A stretch of DNA of 64,000 nucleotides from Atherix ibis (lineage: Eukaryota > Arthropoda > Insecta > Diptera > Athericidae), in assembly GCA_958298945.1 (NCBI GenBank), contig OY282606.1, forward strand, positions 41,801,920-41,865,919, read 5' to 3'. The position numbers and the translations under genes are program-made. This document shows positions 11,748-22,834 of the stretch, in pieces (positions within the stretch are counted from its first letter, which is position 1; each line of letters starts with the position of its first letter). The notes under the pieces were generated by a model that did not search any database, had not been told where the DNA came from, and was given only the letters and a program-made list of their open reading frames with translations.

Positions 11748-12617
11748 GGAGGTCTGTTCAAAAAGTATCGCAAATTATGTGTTTTTTCAAAAATTGTTTT
11801 TTTATTCATGAATAGCTATTTTATGCCCTTCAAACTAATCCCTACCAGATATTATACACTTATGCCAACGTTTTTTTCAATCCTCGAAGCACTTCAAAAT
11901 ATCATTTTTGTGATCCTGTTTAGCTCCTCCTTCGATGCCACCTTTATCTTCTCAGTCATAGCGTAGCGTCGTCCTTTTATGGGGCTCTTCAGATTCGGGA
12001 ACAAGAAAAAGTCACAGGGAGCCAGATCTGGTGGATATGGTGGATTATTAGTGTATTGTTTTTGGCCAAAAATGGCAAAAGCCAATTTTTGTTCTTCCAC
12101 AAATCCGGGCGTTTCTGGCGGATTCCTTTGCGCAACTTGCGCATAACTTACAGGTAATATTCCTTATTGACCGTTCTACGCTGTGGCAAGAACTCATGAT
12201 GCACCTCGCTCCTGCAATCGAAGAAAACTGTAAGCAAAACCTTCACATTCGACCGAACTTGGCGCTTTTTTCGGTCTTGGCTCGTGCGGTAGCTTCCATT
12301 GGAATGATTGAGCTTTAGTTTCCACGCTATAACCATAAACCCATATTTTCCATGCCATAACCATAACCTTAAGTCCAACACCTCCTTAGCAATGTTAATA
12401 CGATGCTTTTTTTGGTCGAAATTGAGCAAAAATCGAAGACGAGCCAAAACACGTGCAAGCAAAACAGCTCTCAAAAATTAAGTAAACATTCAAAATGACC
12501 GAACTTGTCGGCATAAGTGAGAAACATGAGTACCAACATAACGCCACAAAAATCCAAAATCGAATATACGTAACCCGCGAAAATTCAAAATTCGCGATAC
12601 TTTTTGAACAGCGTTCG
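11748..12617 (-). mobile_element. Internally deleted mariner, same family as 19438-20748
   Basis: Terminal repeats contain GTCTGTTCAAAAAGTATCGC on the left; the right end, reverse complemented, reads CGCTGTTCAAAAAGTATCGC. The right flank is TA. Minus-strand transposase remains are FDQKKHRINIAKEVLDL, a damaged GYDVETKAQ-type segment, RQVRSNVKVLLTVFFDCR, VHHEFLPQRRTVNKEYYL and, in a shifted frame, YPPDLAPCDFFLFPNLKSP...GRRYA. Against its sister copy two deletions stand out. One fuses the 5' leader directly to FDQKKH, removing the DNA-binding half and the helix-turn-helix. The other removes the HHDNAPAHTS block with the second catalytic Asp, joining KNKNWLLP to FLAKNNT. It could only be mobilised in trans. 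Confidence 0.8.
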
Positions 12618-12790
12618 TATTTTGCGAGCAGTTTGGTGCTGTTCCATGCTTCGTACCGTAGGAGGCGCGGCCTTTATATCCATTTCGGGTTGTTGTCTTT
12701 GACGACCAATACGAGTGTTCATACACGATTGGTTTTTCCTTTCGAAAGCTGGTATTGATAATTCCATCTTCCTGGTAGCTGATGGCTTTT
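12618..12790 (-). mobile_element. Non-LTR retrotransposon fragment (part 2, upstream of 11560-11747)
   Basis: A GC-richer block; on the minus strand one frame ends NSTKLLAKYE at the mariner boundary and would continue into VDWLRWAGH on the other side. The more upstream part (about 12690-12790) is open in several frames and I do not recognise it. Assignment to the same LINE rests on frame continuity and on composition. Confidence 0.4.
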
Positions 12791-15029
12791 TTTGATGTTT
12801 TTCCTCACTTTTGTTAAGGAGGAGATAACGGGATAAGGAAATTAAAGTAGAATGAAAAGAGTGTTTTTTTGTGTGTGTATTAGCATAGGACTATGGCTCA
12901 GTAGGGTACGAAACTTGGATGATAGTTCAGCAAACTAATGACTATGCTAACGGGCCAACCACCGCAGCCTATTAAGCTGAATATTATCCATTAAATAGAC
13001 TGCGGAATCATTCTATCAAAATTCTGATCAGTTTCGCCAAAATTTTGGTTGAATGCCGAATAAACTGTTTGGGCCAATACCATTCCAAAAAAACTTTTTG
13101 CTAGTTGTCCCGTCAATGTGTACACATACAAGCCAGGTTATTTGGCGACAACTACTGAACATTTTGACTATGTCACAATATGCTGGATTCAAAATATATT
13201 CCAAAAACTGTTTCTTTTTTTTTAAACACCTTAAACTATGTTCTATTGTATTATTGATTATAAATCTGTTTTGAGTCAGTATCTTAAACCAAATACATAT
13301 AAATTTATGTATAAAGAAAAATCTTTAAACGTTATAGAAAATGAAGCTAGACATTTTTTGGATGCTTAATTTATTTAAATAAATATATTTTTTTAAGAGA
13401 AAAATTACTCAAAAATAAATTTCTAATTATATTACATATATTTACTGTAGAGATATCTTAGAGAATTGAAGAATAAAACCACTTAAAATAAATTTAAAAA
13501 GCTTTTGTTTGTAAAACTATCTAGACGTCTTTAATAGTGGTGAACAACATTGGTTTTTATCCATAAGCTCCAGAATCTATTTTCTTAGATCCTAACTTTC
13601 GTAATTTTAAAAGAATCTTCAATAAGATGCTGTTCATGTGAAAAGAATTTTTCGAGAACAAAATCGAACATTACACCAAGCTCCATGATGAAGACATCTG
13701 GTCTGGTTAAATGTATTTTCTTTGGCTCAAGTTCAATGTTTTCGTATTATTTATGTATTCAGGAAACAAAAACAGTTGTGACCAAAATAGCCAAAAGTTC
13801 AAATGCATTCAAATTGAACACACCAGCAGCTATTATTATTGATATTAAATGAAATGAAATGAATCTGATTCCGAATTTTTTAAATGTGAATTTCTTTACA
13901 AAAAAATATCTATTATAGTTTATATGATGTGAAAAGATTCTTTGTTTTTGTTTATAAATCACATACTTTTGGAAGATAATATTGTCACTTGATTTTATTA
14001 TCTGAAGAAAACTATTTAAATTTTCTTCAAAAAATTCTTTTTCTGATATTTGCTTTTAAAAAAAAAATCAATAAATTCAGGAAAATATTTGATAATAGGT
14101 CTACTGAGAAAATAGTTTGTAATTATAATTACTAATCTAAATATTCGAATTAATTTTCTTAATAGATAATGGCCATATTCCATATATCCTGTGAATTCGA
14201 TAATTATTTATCTTATGTTTGATTAGGCGTATGGTATAGGGGCCAATTGGGAAAATTACGATTGAATTTTTCCCAAAATAGAAACTCTCATTAATAATGA
14301 TTCGAGTTCATTCACTTAAATTGACTTTTTGTTTAGTGGTATTTCTCTCGTATATGCATATTTATGGCGATTTAATGAAAATTCTCTCTTCACAAATTAG
14401 CCTTTTCCTATTATGATTATAATCAATTCAAATATAAAAACAATGAATTTCATTAATAAATTATCATTTAACTATGCATTTATTACAACATTGATTATTT
14501 TGATTTGTTAATAAAAATGTTTTATGAATAAATGACTAGTTTTCTCAGGTGGCAGTCGAAATTATTCAAAGAAAATTATTATTTATTATTTGGACTAGTT
14601 AAGTGTGAATTACAAACAAATTAATTTATGAATAATTAAATTGATAAGTGATATTTATTTATGATTAACATAAAGGATTTCTAATAATTAAATTAGATCA
14701 TTTTCTAAACTGGAAAATTTATTGTACATAGATTTTCTGTTTAGTTGTTCTTATGTTAATCGAATAATATAGCTAAGTAGTAAATCTTTTCCATAGCTAC
14801 ACGTATAAATAAGAAAGGATTCGAAATGTTAATAAATTCGCAATGAATATTTCAATAAATGAAATAAATTACACAGTATCGTTATATGAAAGAAAATAGG
14901 CGTTAATATGTTTTCTATGATTAACTTGCAAAGTAGTCAATTTTATTACATGATAAATTTGCTTTTTGATTATTAAAATGAGTTTGCTTGAGCAGCAAAT
15001 AACTTTTTCTTATAAACTATGGTAAGTTA
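12791..15029. other. AT-rich region with a small LINE fragment (12935-13000, minus)
   Basis: The minus strand at about 12935-13000 reads NIQLNRLRWLAR, a second copy of the LINE post-RT signature seen at 11560-11747. The rest, 13010-15029, is AT-rich with scattered short frames and no recognisable gene, terminal repeat or RNA. Confidence 0.4.
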
Positions 15030-15095
15030 CGTGGGCTACTATATATATTTCTGGCCTAATAATGAAAATGCGAATATTTATCAACGAAAAAGGTT

Positions 15096-16113
15096 TTATT
15101 GTTTTTCAAAATATTCTCCATCAAGATTTATACACTTTTGCATGCGCTCAAACCAATTTTCGAAGCACTTTTTCCACTCCGATTGAGACACCTCCAAAAC
15201 ATGGTTTTTGAATGCTTCAACAGCATCTTCTGGCGACGAAAATTAAAAAGAAGTCATTGGGTGCCAAGTCAGGGCTGTACGGAGGATGACCCATCAATTC
15301 GACGTTTTGTCCGGTCAAAAAGGCGCTGGTTTGAGCCGATGTGTGAGAGCTCGCATTGTCATGGTGCACAATGATTCGACTTCTCTTGTTCGTTTTTCGA
15401 ATTTCTCCGAAGACTTCAGGCAAACAAATGGTGGTGTACCACTCAGAATTGACCGTCCTACGTTGCACAAGCGGAACAGTCGCCACATGACCAGTTTTGC
15501 CAAAGAAACAAGCGACCATTTGCTTCGAAGTGCTTCTTCCACGAACAACTTTCGTTGGATTTGACTCGTCTTGGAAGACCCACACGGTCGATTGCTGTTT
15601 TGTTTCGGGCTCATACGCATAGATCCATGATTCGTCACCTGTGACGATCTTATAAACGTCTTTTGAAGCACCGCGATCGTATTTTTTCAGCATTTCTTTA
15701 CACCAATCCACACGAGCCTTTTTTTGAGCGATTGTCAAATTGTGCGGGATCCAACGAGAACAAACCTTTTTTACGGCCAGGTGTTCATGCAATATCGAAT
15801 GTATGCTGGTGGGAGAAATGCCTAGGCATGCCTCTATCTCACGGTATGTCACATGACGGTCTTGCATTATCAGTTCACGTACGGCATCGATGTTTTCTGG
15901 AACAACGGCTGTTTTTGGACGACCTTCACGGAATTCGTCTTTGAGCGAGCGTCGGCCACGATTGAATTCGTTGTACCAGTTTTTCACAGTGCTATAGGAT
16001 GGTGCTTCATAGCCATACAAAGATTTAAGTTCATCGATGCACTCTTGTCGTGATAATCCACGTCGAAAGTTGTGAAAAATGATCGCACGAAAATGTTCAC
16101 GAGTTAATTCCAT
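15096..16113 (-). pseudogene. Mariner transposase (DD34D), 3' deletion frameshift
   Basis: The ATG at 16113 starts MELTREHFRAIIFHNF. The frame is open for 298 codons: helix-turn-helix regions (about 1-50 and 70-112, with GRPKTAVVPENIDAVR between), WIPHNLT linker, and catalytic Asp at 160 (VTGDESW), 252 (VHHDNASSHTS) and 287 (PDLAPNDFFL). The last two are separated by 34 residues, so all three DD34D residues are present. Immediately after DFFL, near 15245, a deletion of roughly a dozen codons shifts the frame, and the long frame ends in a spurious IFVARRCC tail. The lost end continues in another frame: FSSPEDAVEAFKNHVLE, WKKCFENWFERMQKCI, GEYFEKQ, stop at 15096. Only this lesion is evident, so inactivation is recent. 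Confidence 0.9.
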
Positions 16114-16240
16114 TTTTTTGCCAAATTGATTTTTTCAAGTCACTGTAAACAACACAAATGATAGTCGTACGTCAAAACGTTCTGAGTACGTTTATGCTAA
16201 AAAATGTCAAACTTTCCAATGGAAATGTCAGATCGCACCT

Positions 16241-16259
16241 GGCAACACTTAGTGTTGCC
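16241..16259. repeat. Perfect 9-bp hairpin in mariner 5' leader
   Basis: GGCAACACT and AGTGTTGCC are reverse complements around a single T. It lies directly inside the right terminal repeat of the mariner at 15030-16288, on the side from which the transposase is transcribed. It could be a subterminal site or part of the leader; function is unknown. Confidence 0.75.
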
Positions 16260-16509
16260 TAGGCCAGAAATATATATAGTAGCCTACGTATTTGCTAGAA
16301 AATTATTGTATACATTACTGAATAATAAATTAGGTAAACAAAGAATGAAAATATAAATAAATTCAGTTGAGTGATTTTGTTATGTTATATGATAAAGGAT
16401 TCGTTTAGGATTAGATAATCTATTAAGGATAACATAATTTTCAATGGAAAATTATATTATTGAATAAATATAATTTATTATTGTAAGTGAGATTTCCTAT
16501 AGAAACTAT

Positions 16510-17240
16510 TATATATTTTTAAAATATCTTATATTTACGGTGCGCCATCTGTTCGGTTTTTTTATATTTAAAGAAAGCATACATTTTGTGCGCAAACATC
16601 GGATTTTTTTATGTCCACCATGACTCTGTTTGCAGGCGTGCATTCGAACTTCGAAATATTCGATGACTTCCCATCTATTTGAATATTGTTCTTTATATCT
16701 TGAATTATTTTTTGTATGATTTCCATACACTTTTCTTTCCAAATAGCCCCCCCAAAAAAAGTCCAGCGGTGTAAAATTGCAAGATCTTGGCGTCCAATTT
16801 ATATGTATGATCGTTTCGTGAGATCATTCGATCAGCGTTCTTTTGACGTGTTGTGTGGTTTCTAGTACCTTCATGTTGAAACAAAAGCTCATTCGCATTC
16901 AATTCAATTGATTTCGACTACAAAAAGTTAGTTGACGTGTGACTACGTCGTTCAGAATTAACTACAATGGTCGTTTCCCAATTATTTTCGAAGAAGAAAG
17001 GCCCAATGATTCCATCAGCCCATAAACCGCACCAAACATAAACTATTTTAGGGTGCATCGGTTTTTGTAAACCACATGAGGGTTTTCCACGCCCCAGATT
17101 CGTTAGTTTTGTTTATTTCAATGAGTTTTCCGTTCTAATTAATGACTCCATGACCAAAATTTTACTAATTTAAACTTGACAGCGATAAAAAACATTATTT
17201 TGACAGATATTTTGAAAGTTGAGAAAAAAAAACCGCCAGA
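16510..17240 (-). mobile_element. DD41D-type transposase relic
   Basis: Minus-strand pieces appear in order. VWCGLWADGIIGPFFFEN-like sequence (about 16990-17045) is followed by a decayed region with FQHEGTRNHTTRQKN in one frame (about 16825-16880, from FQQDGATCHTAR). RQDLAILHRWTFF-like CDLTPLDFF remnants lie near 16755-16790, and a C-terminal stretch matching the end of these transposases near 16520-16680. An HHS/SLQKPMHPKIVYVWC segment at about 17040-17080 is also visible. The 3' side ends in a TTTGACAG-containing leader (about 17190-17215), as in other relics. Many stops; dead. Confidence 0.55.
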
Positions 17241-18539
17241 TGGCCGAGCTTTTATAAAATAATGTCAGAATTAAATTTAAAATCATTGTATTAGTTCAAA
17301 TTGCATAATAATATATATAAAAAAAAATTATAATTGATGAAAACGTTTTTATATTTTCAAAAAAAATATTTCCATGTATAAATAAATTTTTTCATCAGTA
17401 AAAGAAAAAAAAACAAACAAAAACTAGTATAGGAAAAAATCATAAAACACTCAATTTGCATCAAACTCAAGGTGGAAATTTTTCATGTGCTTACTTCAAT
17501 AGAAAAAGGACACTCGTAAAAAATACAATGCGAGTAATAACTTATACCAGGAAAGTACTATTGTATGAAAATTACATAATAACTTTAATGTGTTACACTA
17601 AAAAAGTTGGTTATATTTTCTAGAAAAAAGCTTTTTGCTATGACCAAATCTTATTTAAGCACAACAAAAATGTTTTATTGCATTTGTATAGGGTCTTGGT
17701 TATTGTTGATTAAATTATAATATTGTATAAAAAATGATATAAACTTTAATAGTAAATAGAAAGAATTTAGTTGCTTTTTATTTTATTAATAAATAATAGA
17801 ATCTTTTAGAGCACACTTTCTATTTACTCATAGTTACCGAAAAAGTAAACCAGATTTATATTACCTAAAAGGGATTTTTTATATATAATATGTGAAGTAT
17901 ATTTAATGTATAGTATTAAAGGAACATAAATTTGGATAATTACAGTAACTTGAATTTTTGAGATTTTTGTTAAGGCGAAAATTAATAATTATCATACTAA
18001 AGTAACTCTAGTAAAAAATAAGAAAAGTAATTTATTTTTTAGATATTTTTTTATGTACTCTATAATAAATAGAGTAAATTTTTTCTAGGAAATTTAATAA
18101 AAAAATAATATATAGACTGTGTCTAAAACTTTTAGATTATATCGTAATAACTTACACTAAAGGAAATAAATTTAATACTTTATTTACTAACAAACCGACA
18201 AATTTTAGTATTTTTATTAGACAGAACTGAAAGATATTTCTTTGTTCGTTCTTTTTATTTACATGTGAATACCGGAAGTTAGTCATATAAAAGATAAAAA
18301 GAAGGCCATAAAATTTCGTTAACTGTGATAAAAACAAAAAATAGTTTTAATTTGATTTATTATTTTTATAGTTTTCATTTATAATTAATCGACTTGAAAG
18401 ACCTAGAAAAGTATGTGCAGGTTATTATTTATGTGAAGCAGATTTATTTATTTGTTGCATCTTTTTTCACTTTTGAAATATATAGTTTTCAGAAAGGAGA
18501 GATCTCAATTAAGGTATTCTACACAAAATGATCATAAAT
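17241..18539. other. AT-rich region, nothing recognised
   Basis: Very AT-rich with poly-A/T runs and short unrelated frames. I see no gene, hairpin of note, or transposon terminus. Confidence 0.4.
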
Positions 18540-19435
18540 AAAAACAATTATTTTTATACATCAATGGTATCCTATTTAAATTAGTTCCTTTGAGCAGCAA
18601 TACAGCGATGAAAGCATTGTTTCCACTATTCGTAGCAGTGTTGAAATGCGTCAGCTAAAATAGCCTCCAGCTCCTCGGTTACATTTCTTTCGATGTTATC
18701 AATAGTACCTTTCAAAACTGTTTTGGTCTAGGGGAACAACACAAGTCACACGGATGATATCAGATAAATAGGGGGGTTAGAGTACCGGAAAAATATTTTT
18801 TTCCGACAAAACGTATTGACGTTCGTGTGACAAGGCGTTTTGTTATGGTGTAGCATCTTAATGTCTTCAATCCAAGGATTCACTTATCAGCTTCAATATT
18901 AATCAATAGTCTGACCGCATCAGAGCGTTACAGCGTTCCACAATTTCAGCAGTTTTGTCTTCCACTGTTTGTCGGCCTTCTAAAAAGGCCTTTTTGTCTT
19001 CCACTGAATCTCGGCCTTCTAAAAAGGCCTTATACCACCGAAAAACCTATGATCTCGAGAAAATATGTTCCCTATAGAGCTGTTGTATATTTTTTGTGTT
19101 CAAAACTTACAGAAAATATATTCCCTATAGGATCTGAGCATTTCAAGGACGTCCTTATAAAAAACAATGGTAATCGACGGTCTGACATCACAAGAGCGAG
19201 GTGCTTTAGACTACCGAAAAACTGGTGATTTTGAAAATGATCCATATAGGCTCGTTCAATTTTTCGTAGGTCAAACTCCAATCTTAACACAAAATTTAAT
19301 GGCACATCGTTACTCCAAATTTTGCTGTTCCATTTTTCATAATGCACTTTATGGTTGTTTATTTGAAACTTGTACAGCAACTGTCGGAGGGACTAGCGTG
19401 CAAGCTACACATATATTGAGAGTGAGTCCGCAGTA
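18540..19435 (-). mobile_element. Mariner relic (family also at 30340 and 33490)
   Basis: Minus-strand transposase pieces: EGRQTVEDKTAEIVERCNALMRSDR (N-terminal linker, about 18910-18985, broken by a 39-bp tandem duplication), LHHNKTPCHT (about 18830-18850, second catalytic Asp replaced by Asn, codon at 18842-18844), a decayed PDLAPCDL block near 18730-18780, and the C-terminal ITSKEM, FQHCYE-type and RNYFEGD-type debris near 18560-18700. The 5' leader (19050-19430) shares ATTTTGCTGTTCCATTTTTC-type sequence with the other two copies. The next mariner (19438) begins right at its upstream edge. Confidence 0.65.
18957..19032. repeat. 39-bp tandem duplication inside transposase relic
   Basis: Two adjacent units begin GTCTTCCACTG, continue TCGGCCTTCTAAAAAGGCCTT and differ only at a few central bases. 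The unit is 13 codons long, so it would not shift a frame. Each unit contains the palindrome AAGGCC..GGCCTT around TTCTAAA. Confidence 0.8.
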
Positions 19436-19437
19436 TA

Positions 19438-20748
19438 CGAGGTCTGTTCAAAAAGTATCGCGAATTTTGTGTTTTTCCAAAAATTATTTATTTATTTATG
19501 AATATCTATTTTGTCCCCTTCAAAGTAATCCCCACCTGATATTGTACACTTGTGCCAACTTTTTTTTTCAATCCTCGAAGCACTTTAAAATATCATTTTT
19601 TGTGATATTGTTCAGCTCCTCCTTTGATGCCGTATTTATCTCCACAATCGTAGCATAACGTCGTCCTTTCGTGGGGCTTTTCAGTTTCGGGAATAAGCAA
19701 AAGTCACAGGGGGCCAGATCTGGTGAATACGGTGGCTGCGGCATTATTAGTGTATTGTTTTTGGAAAAAAATTCGCGCACAAGCAACGACGCAAAAATTC
19801 GCGCACAAGTTATCAGTGTGGAAAAGCGAATTTTTGTTCTTCCAAAAATCCGGGCGTTTCTGGCGGATTGCTTCACGCAACTTGCGCATAACTTGCACGT
19901 AATATTTCTTATTGACCGTTCTACCCTGTGGCAAGAACTCATGATGCACCACGACCCTACAATCGAAGAAAACTGTAAGCTAAACCTTCACATTCGACCG
20001 AACTTGGCGCGCTTTTTTGGGTCTCGGCTCATGCGGTAGCTTCCATTGGGATGATTGAGCTTTGGTTTCTATGTCATAACCATAAACCCATGATTCATCA
20101 CCAGTTATGACCCTCTAGAACAAATTTGGGTCGTCACGGACAGAGTCCAAAAGCTTCTTAGAAATGTTAATGCGATGCTGTTTTGGTCAAAATTGAGTAA
20201 TTTTGATACGAATTTCGGGGCGACCCATCTCACGCCAAATCATTGTTAAAAATCGAATAGCACGAGCCAATCGATATGTTTAAGTCCTCAGCAACTTCTC
20301 TAACGGTGATTCGACGATTAGCCAATATTATTTTCTTCACTTCAACAATGTTTTCGTCTGTTGTTGACGTGCTCGTGCGTCCGGCACACTTTTCGTCGTT
20401 CACATCTTCTGGGCCCTCTGAGAACATTTTGTACCACCGATAAACGTTGTTTCGGTCCAAGGTAGCTTCACCATATGCCACAGTCAACATTCGGAAAGCG
20501 TCCGCGCAATTAATTTTGTTTTTTTTAACACAAAATTTGATACATATTCTTTGATCCATTTTTTGGAATGGACAAAAATCGAAGACGAGCCAAAACACGT
20601 ACAAGCAATGCAGCTGTCAAAAATTAACTGAACATTCAAAATGGCCGAACTGGTTGGCATAAATGAGAGATATGAGTACTAACATAACGCCACAAAAAAT
20701 CGTAAATCTAATATACGTAACTCGCGGAAATTCAAAATTCAGACCTCG
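19438..20748 (-). mobile_element. Mariner element, full-length span
   Basis: Left end CGAGGTCTGTTCAAAAAGTA; the right end reverse complemented begins CGAGGTCTG and then jumps to AATTTTGAATTTCC, so a 16-bp piece of the right terminal repeat is missing. TA flanks both sides (19436-19437 and 20749-20750). Length is 1311 bp. The truncated right repeat would probably impair mobilisation. It is the closest full relative of the deleted element at 11748-12617. Confidence 0.88.
19494..20559 (-). pseudogene. Mariner transposase (DD34D), multiply interrupted
   Basis: The ATG at 20559 starts MDQRICIKFCVKK. An upstream in-frame ATG exists, but the family starts here. The helix-turn-helix region (NNVYRWYKMFSEG, TSTSTTDENIVEVKK, ITVREVAEDLNISIGSCYSI) is open to NDLA and then breaks near 20235. 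Other frames continue: DSVRDDPNLF, VITGDESWVYGYDIETKAQSS (first Asp), KARQVRSNVKV, TVFFDCR, HHEFLPQGRTVNKKYY, LREAIRQKRPDFWKNKN, FHTDN (second Asp), then PPYSPDLAPCDFCLFPKLKSP...GRRYATIVE (third Asp). A small duplication of AAAATTCGCGCACAAG (19767-19809) wrecks the frame between the second and third Asp. At least three stops and three frameshifts are visible. Confidence 0.82.
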
Positions 20749-20750
20749 TA

Positions 20751-22049
20751 TAGATAACTCTCTATGATGCCAGTCTGATTACTTCTCTGCCTGCTACAAA
20801 TTATTTTAAAACTAAATATAAAATACATTAATCTTTTTAATACGAATATGAAATACCAAAATATGATATTAATATTAAATTAAAATATGCGAATATAACA
20901 TAATAGAATATTATAACATCATACACATAGGTAATATCTCTTTCAATTATATTTAAATGTAAATATTAATAGAATTTGTTAAGTTGGGAAAACCAAAATT
21001 TTCATGTTAAATATTGTATTAATCATACGTATATCATCCACAGGGGTTGAAATTTGCATTTTTCCAACCCACTTTATATCTGCGCGATTAAAAATTGCAT
21101 TTTGATTTAAAACAAAAAAATTGTTGAGATTTTTCTCTAATATTTTAGTAAATAATAAAAATGATTATATAAAATTAATATATATTAATTCATTCTTCAT
21201 TATACGGTAATGAAGATTTGGTGGATAGCAAGTAGATAAATTTCATTTCTTGAATGTGAAATCTCCAAAATATTTCCGTTTTTCTACTGACAAAGAGCAA
21301 AGCTTAGAAATAGATTCAACTAAATTTTTTAAACCTAGACGACAAGGCGGATAGCATATGGTTGGGTGTATGTCTCATCGAATTAATTATTTCTGAATCG
21401 AATCGTTTCTTTGGAAACTTGTAGCCTCATTTTACATACCCGTCTGCCCCCATTTTGGTGAACACAAAGCATAGCGCCACATGCTCGTAGTCTGCGATTT
21501 AATAGAAACAAAGCCATAGAGACGGGTTTCCGATAATTATTGTTTTAACGGATGTTAAATGTGTGGGAGTTAAAGTAGATAAAATTTAAATGAAGAAAAA
21601 AAATATATATATATATAAAACTAGTAAAACCATCAAATAGCTCAAAGATAAATCGTTATGACAAGTTTAACAACAGTCGACAAAGATATTGACTTTAATA
21701 GTACAGTATCAGAGAATTTGTCGGTGGAATATTAGCATTTTTATTGTTAATCAGTTTTCAGTTTTTCTTTTAAATAAATCTATTTCTATAATATATTCAT
21801 GTATTTTACTATTTTCAATTTTATGTTAATGAAATGTTTATTATAACGATTGCATGAGATCTGTTTTAACACCATAATTGGGGACTTTTATCAATTGAAA
21901 TACTTGTACAGGTACTCTATCAAGTAAAATTTTCTCCTATCTTTTTCTAAATTACACTTACGAATGTATTAGAGAGAGAGAGAGAGAGTTATATCAGATA
22001 AAAAATCTGATTTAAGTCTCTATATTTTCATATGTAATTTTTTTAGTAA
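20751..22049. other. AT-rich region with simple repeats
   Basis: Contains a (TA)n run near 21603-21618 and an (AG)n microsatellite at 21971-21989. A somewhat GC-richer stretch at 21330-21530 has no assignable frame. No gene recognised. Confidence 0.4.
21971..21989. repeat. (AG)n microsatellite
   Basis: About nine uninterrupted AG units, directly readable. It lies about 60 bp upstream of the transposase relic at 22050. Confidence 0.95.
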
Positions 22050-22560
22050 ATGTCAATAAGCAAACTTACCATATATGGGGCTATAAAAACTCAGAAAAGA
22101 CTATGGAGAGCCCTTGTATCCACAAAAACTGAAAGTCTGGTGTACATTTTGGGCTAAAGGTGTCATTGGCTTATATTTCTTTGGAAATGATGAAGGAAAA
22201 ACCGTTACCAATAATTCTGAGCGCTATGGCCGTATTATAACTGATTTTTTTGCTCTGAACTTAGAGACTTAAATCTGAACCATACAACATGACAAATTTT
22301 TGGCTTTATTGCACTAAAAGTTGCTAGAATGCGTAATTTTGAGATTTGGTAAGTTCACGATGGTGCACGATCGTGCGATTTGATGCTACTAGACTTATTC
22401 TTGAGCACACATTACGTTAATTTAAGAGCATTTAACAGCCGTCGAGTAATAGCGAATTACAGTCTGAAATGTGCGAAAAAGTCATCAAAAATTAACTCAA
22501 AAGGATCGATTCCTGCAAAAAGTTATTTGAATAATATTATATATCATACATAATGGTAAG
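22050..22560 (+). mobile_element. DD41D-type transposase relic, 3' half
   Basis: Plus strand, largely one frame: IWGYKNSEK near 22073-22100, LYPQKLKVWCTFWAKGVIGLYFF (about 22117-22185), GNDEGKTVTNNSERYGRIITDFF (to about 22250), a decayed QQDGATCHT region near 22275-22310, and the C-terminal MCEKVIKN, LKRIDSCKKLFE up to about 22530. The W-C-x-x-W-x-x-G-V-I-G and S-E-R-Y-G signatures match the element at 28791-30086. The N-terminal half and first catalytic Asp are absent. Inert. Confidence 0.68.
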
Positions 22561-22834
22561 TAATATTTAAGCAACATAATAAAGTAAATACTTTATCAAC
22601 ATCTGAATTTAGAGTGTGTTTTATTTAACTTTACCAATAGAGCCTTGTTGAATAAAGTAAATATTTTGTAAGTGGACACAATAATTTTTATTTTTTTTAG
22701 AATTATTATTAATTTAGTATTGAAGATCCTGAATGTCTGATAAAGATTTATATACTTTCCTCCTAATAATATTATAAATACTTGAAATTTTTTATCCTTC
22801 TTCTAATCAGGCGAAGTTTCACTCATCACGGATG

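Larger units (their letters stand above)
15030..16288 (-). mobile_element. Mariner element with near-perfect terminal inverted repeats
   Basis: The 29-bp ends (left starting CGTGGGCTACTATATATATT; right end reverse complemented starting CGTAGGCTACTATATATATT) differ at a single base, and TA flanks both sides (15028-15029, 16289-16290). Length is 1259 bp. It encodes one long transposase frame. Just inside the right end sits a 9-bp perfect hairpin (GGCAACACT / AGTGTTGCC, 16241-16259). The intact ends and long frame mark it as one of the most recent insertions in the window. Confidence 0.92.

Noticed and set aside
15663..16053. Plus-strand open frames at 15663-15944 and 15853-16053
   Set aside because: Antisense shadows of the mariner transposase on the minus strand; no motifs of their own.
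21603..21618. (TA)n run
   Set aside because: Ordinary low-complexity sequence in AT-rich DNA.
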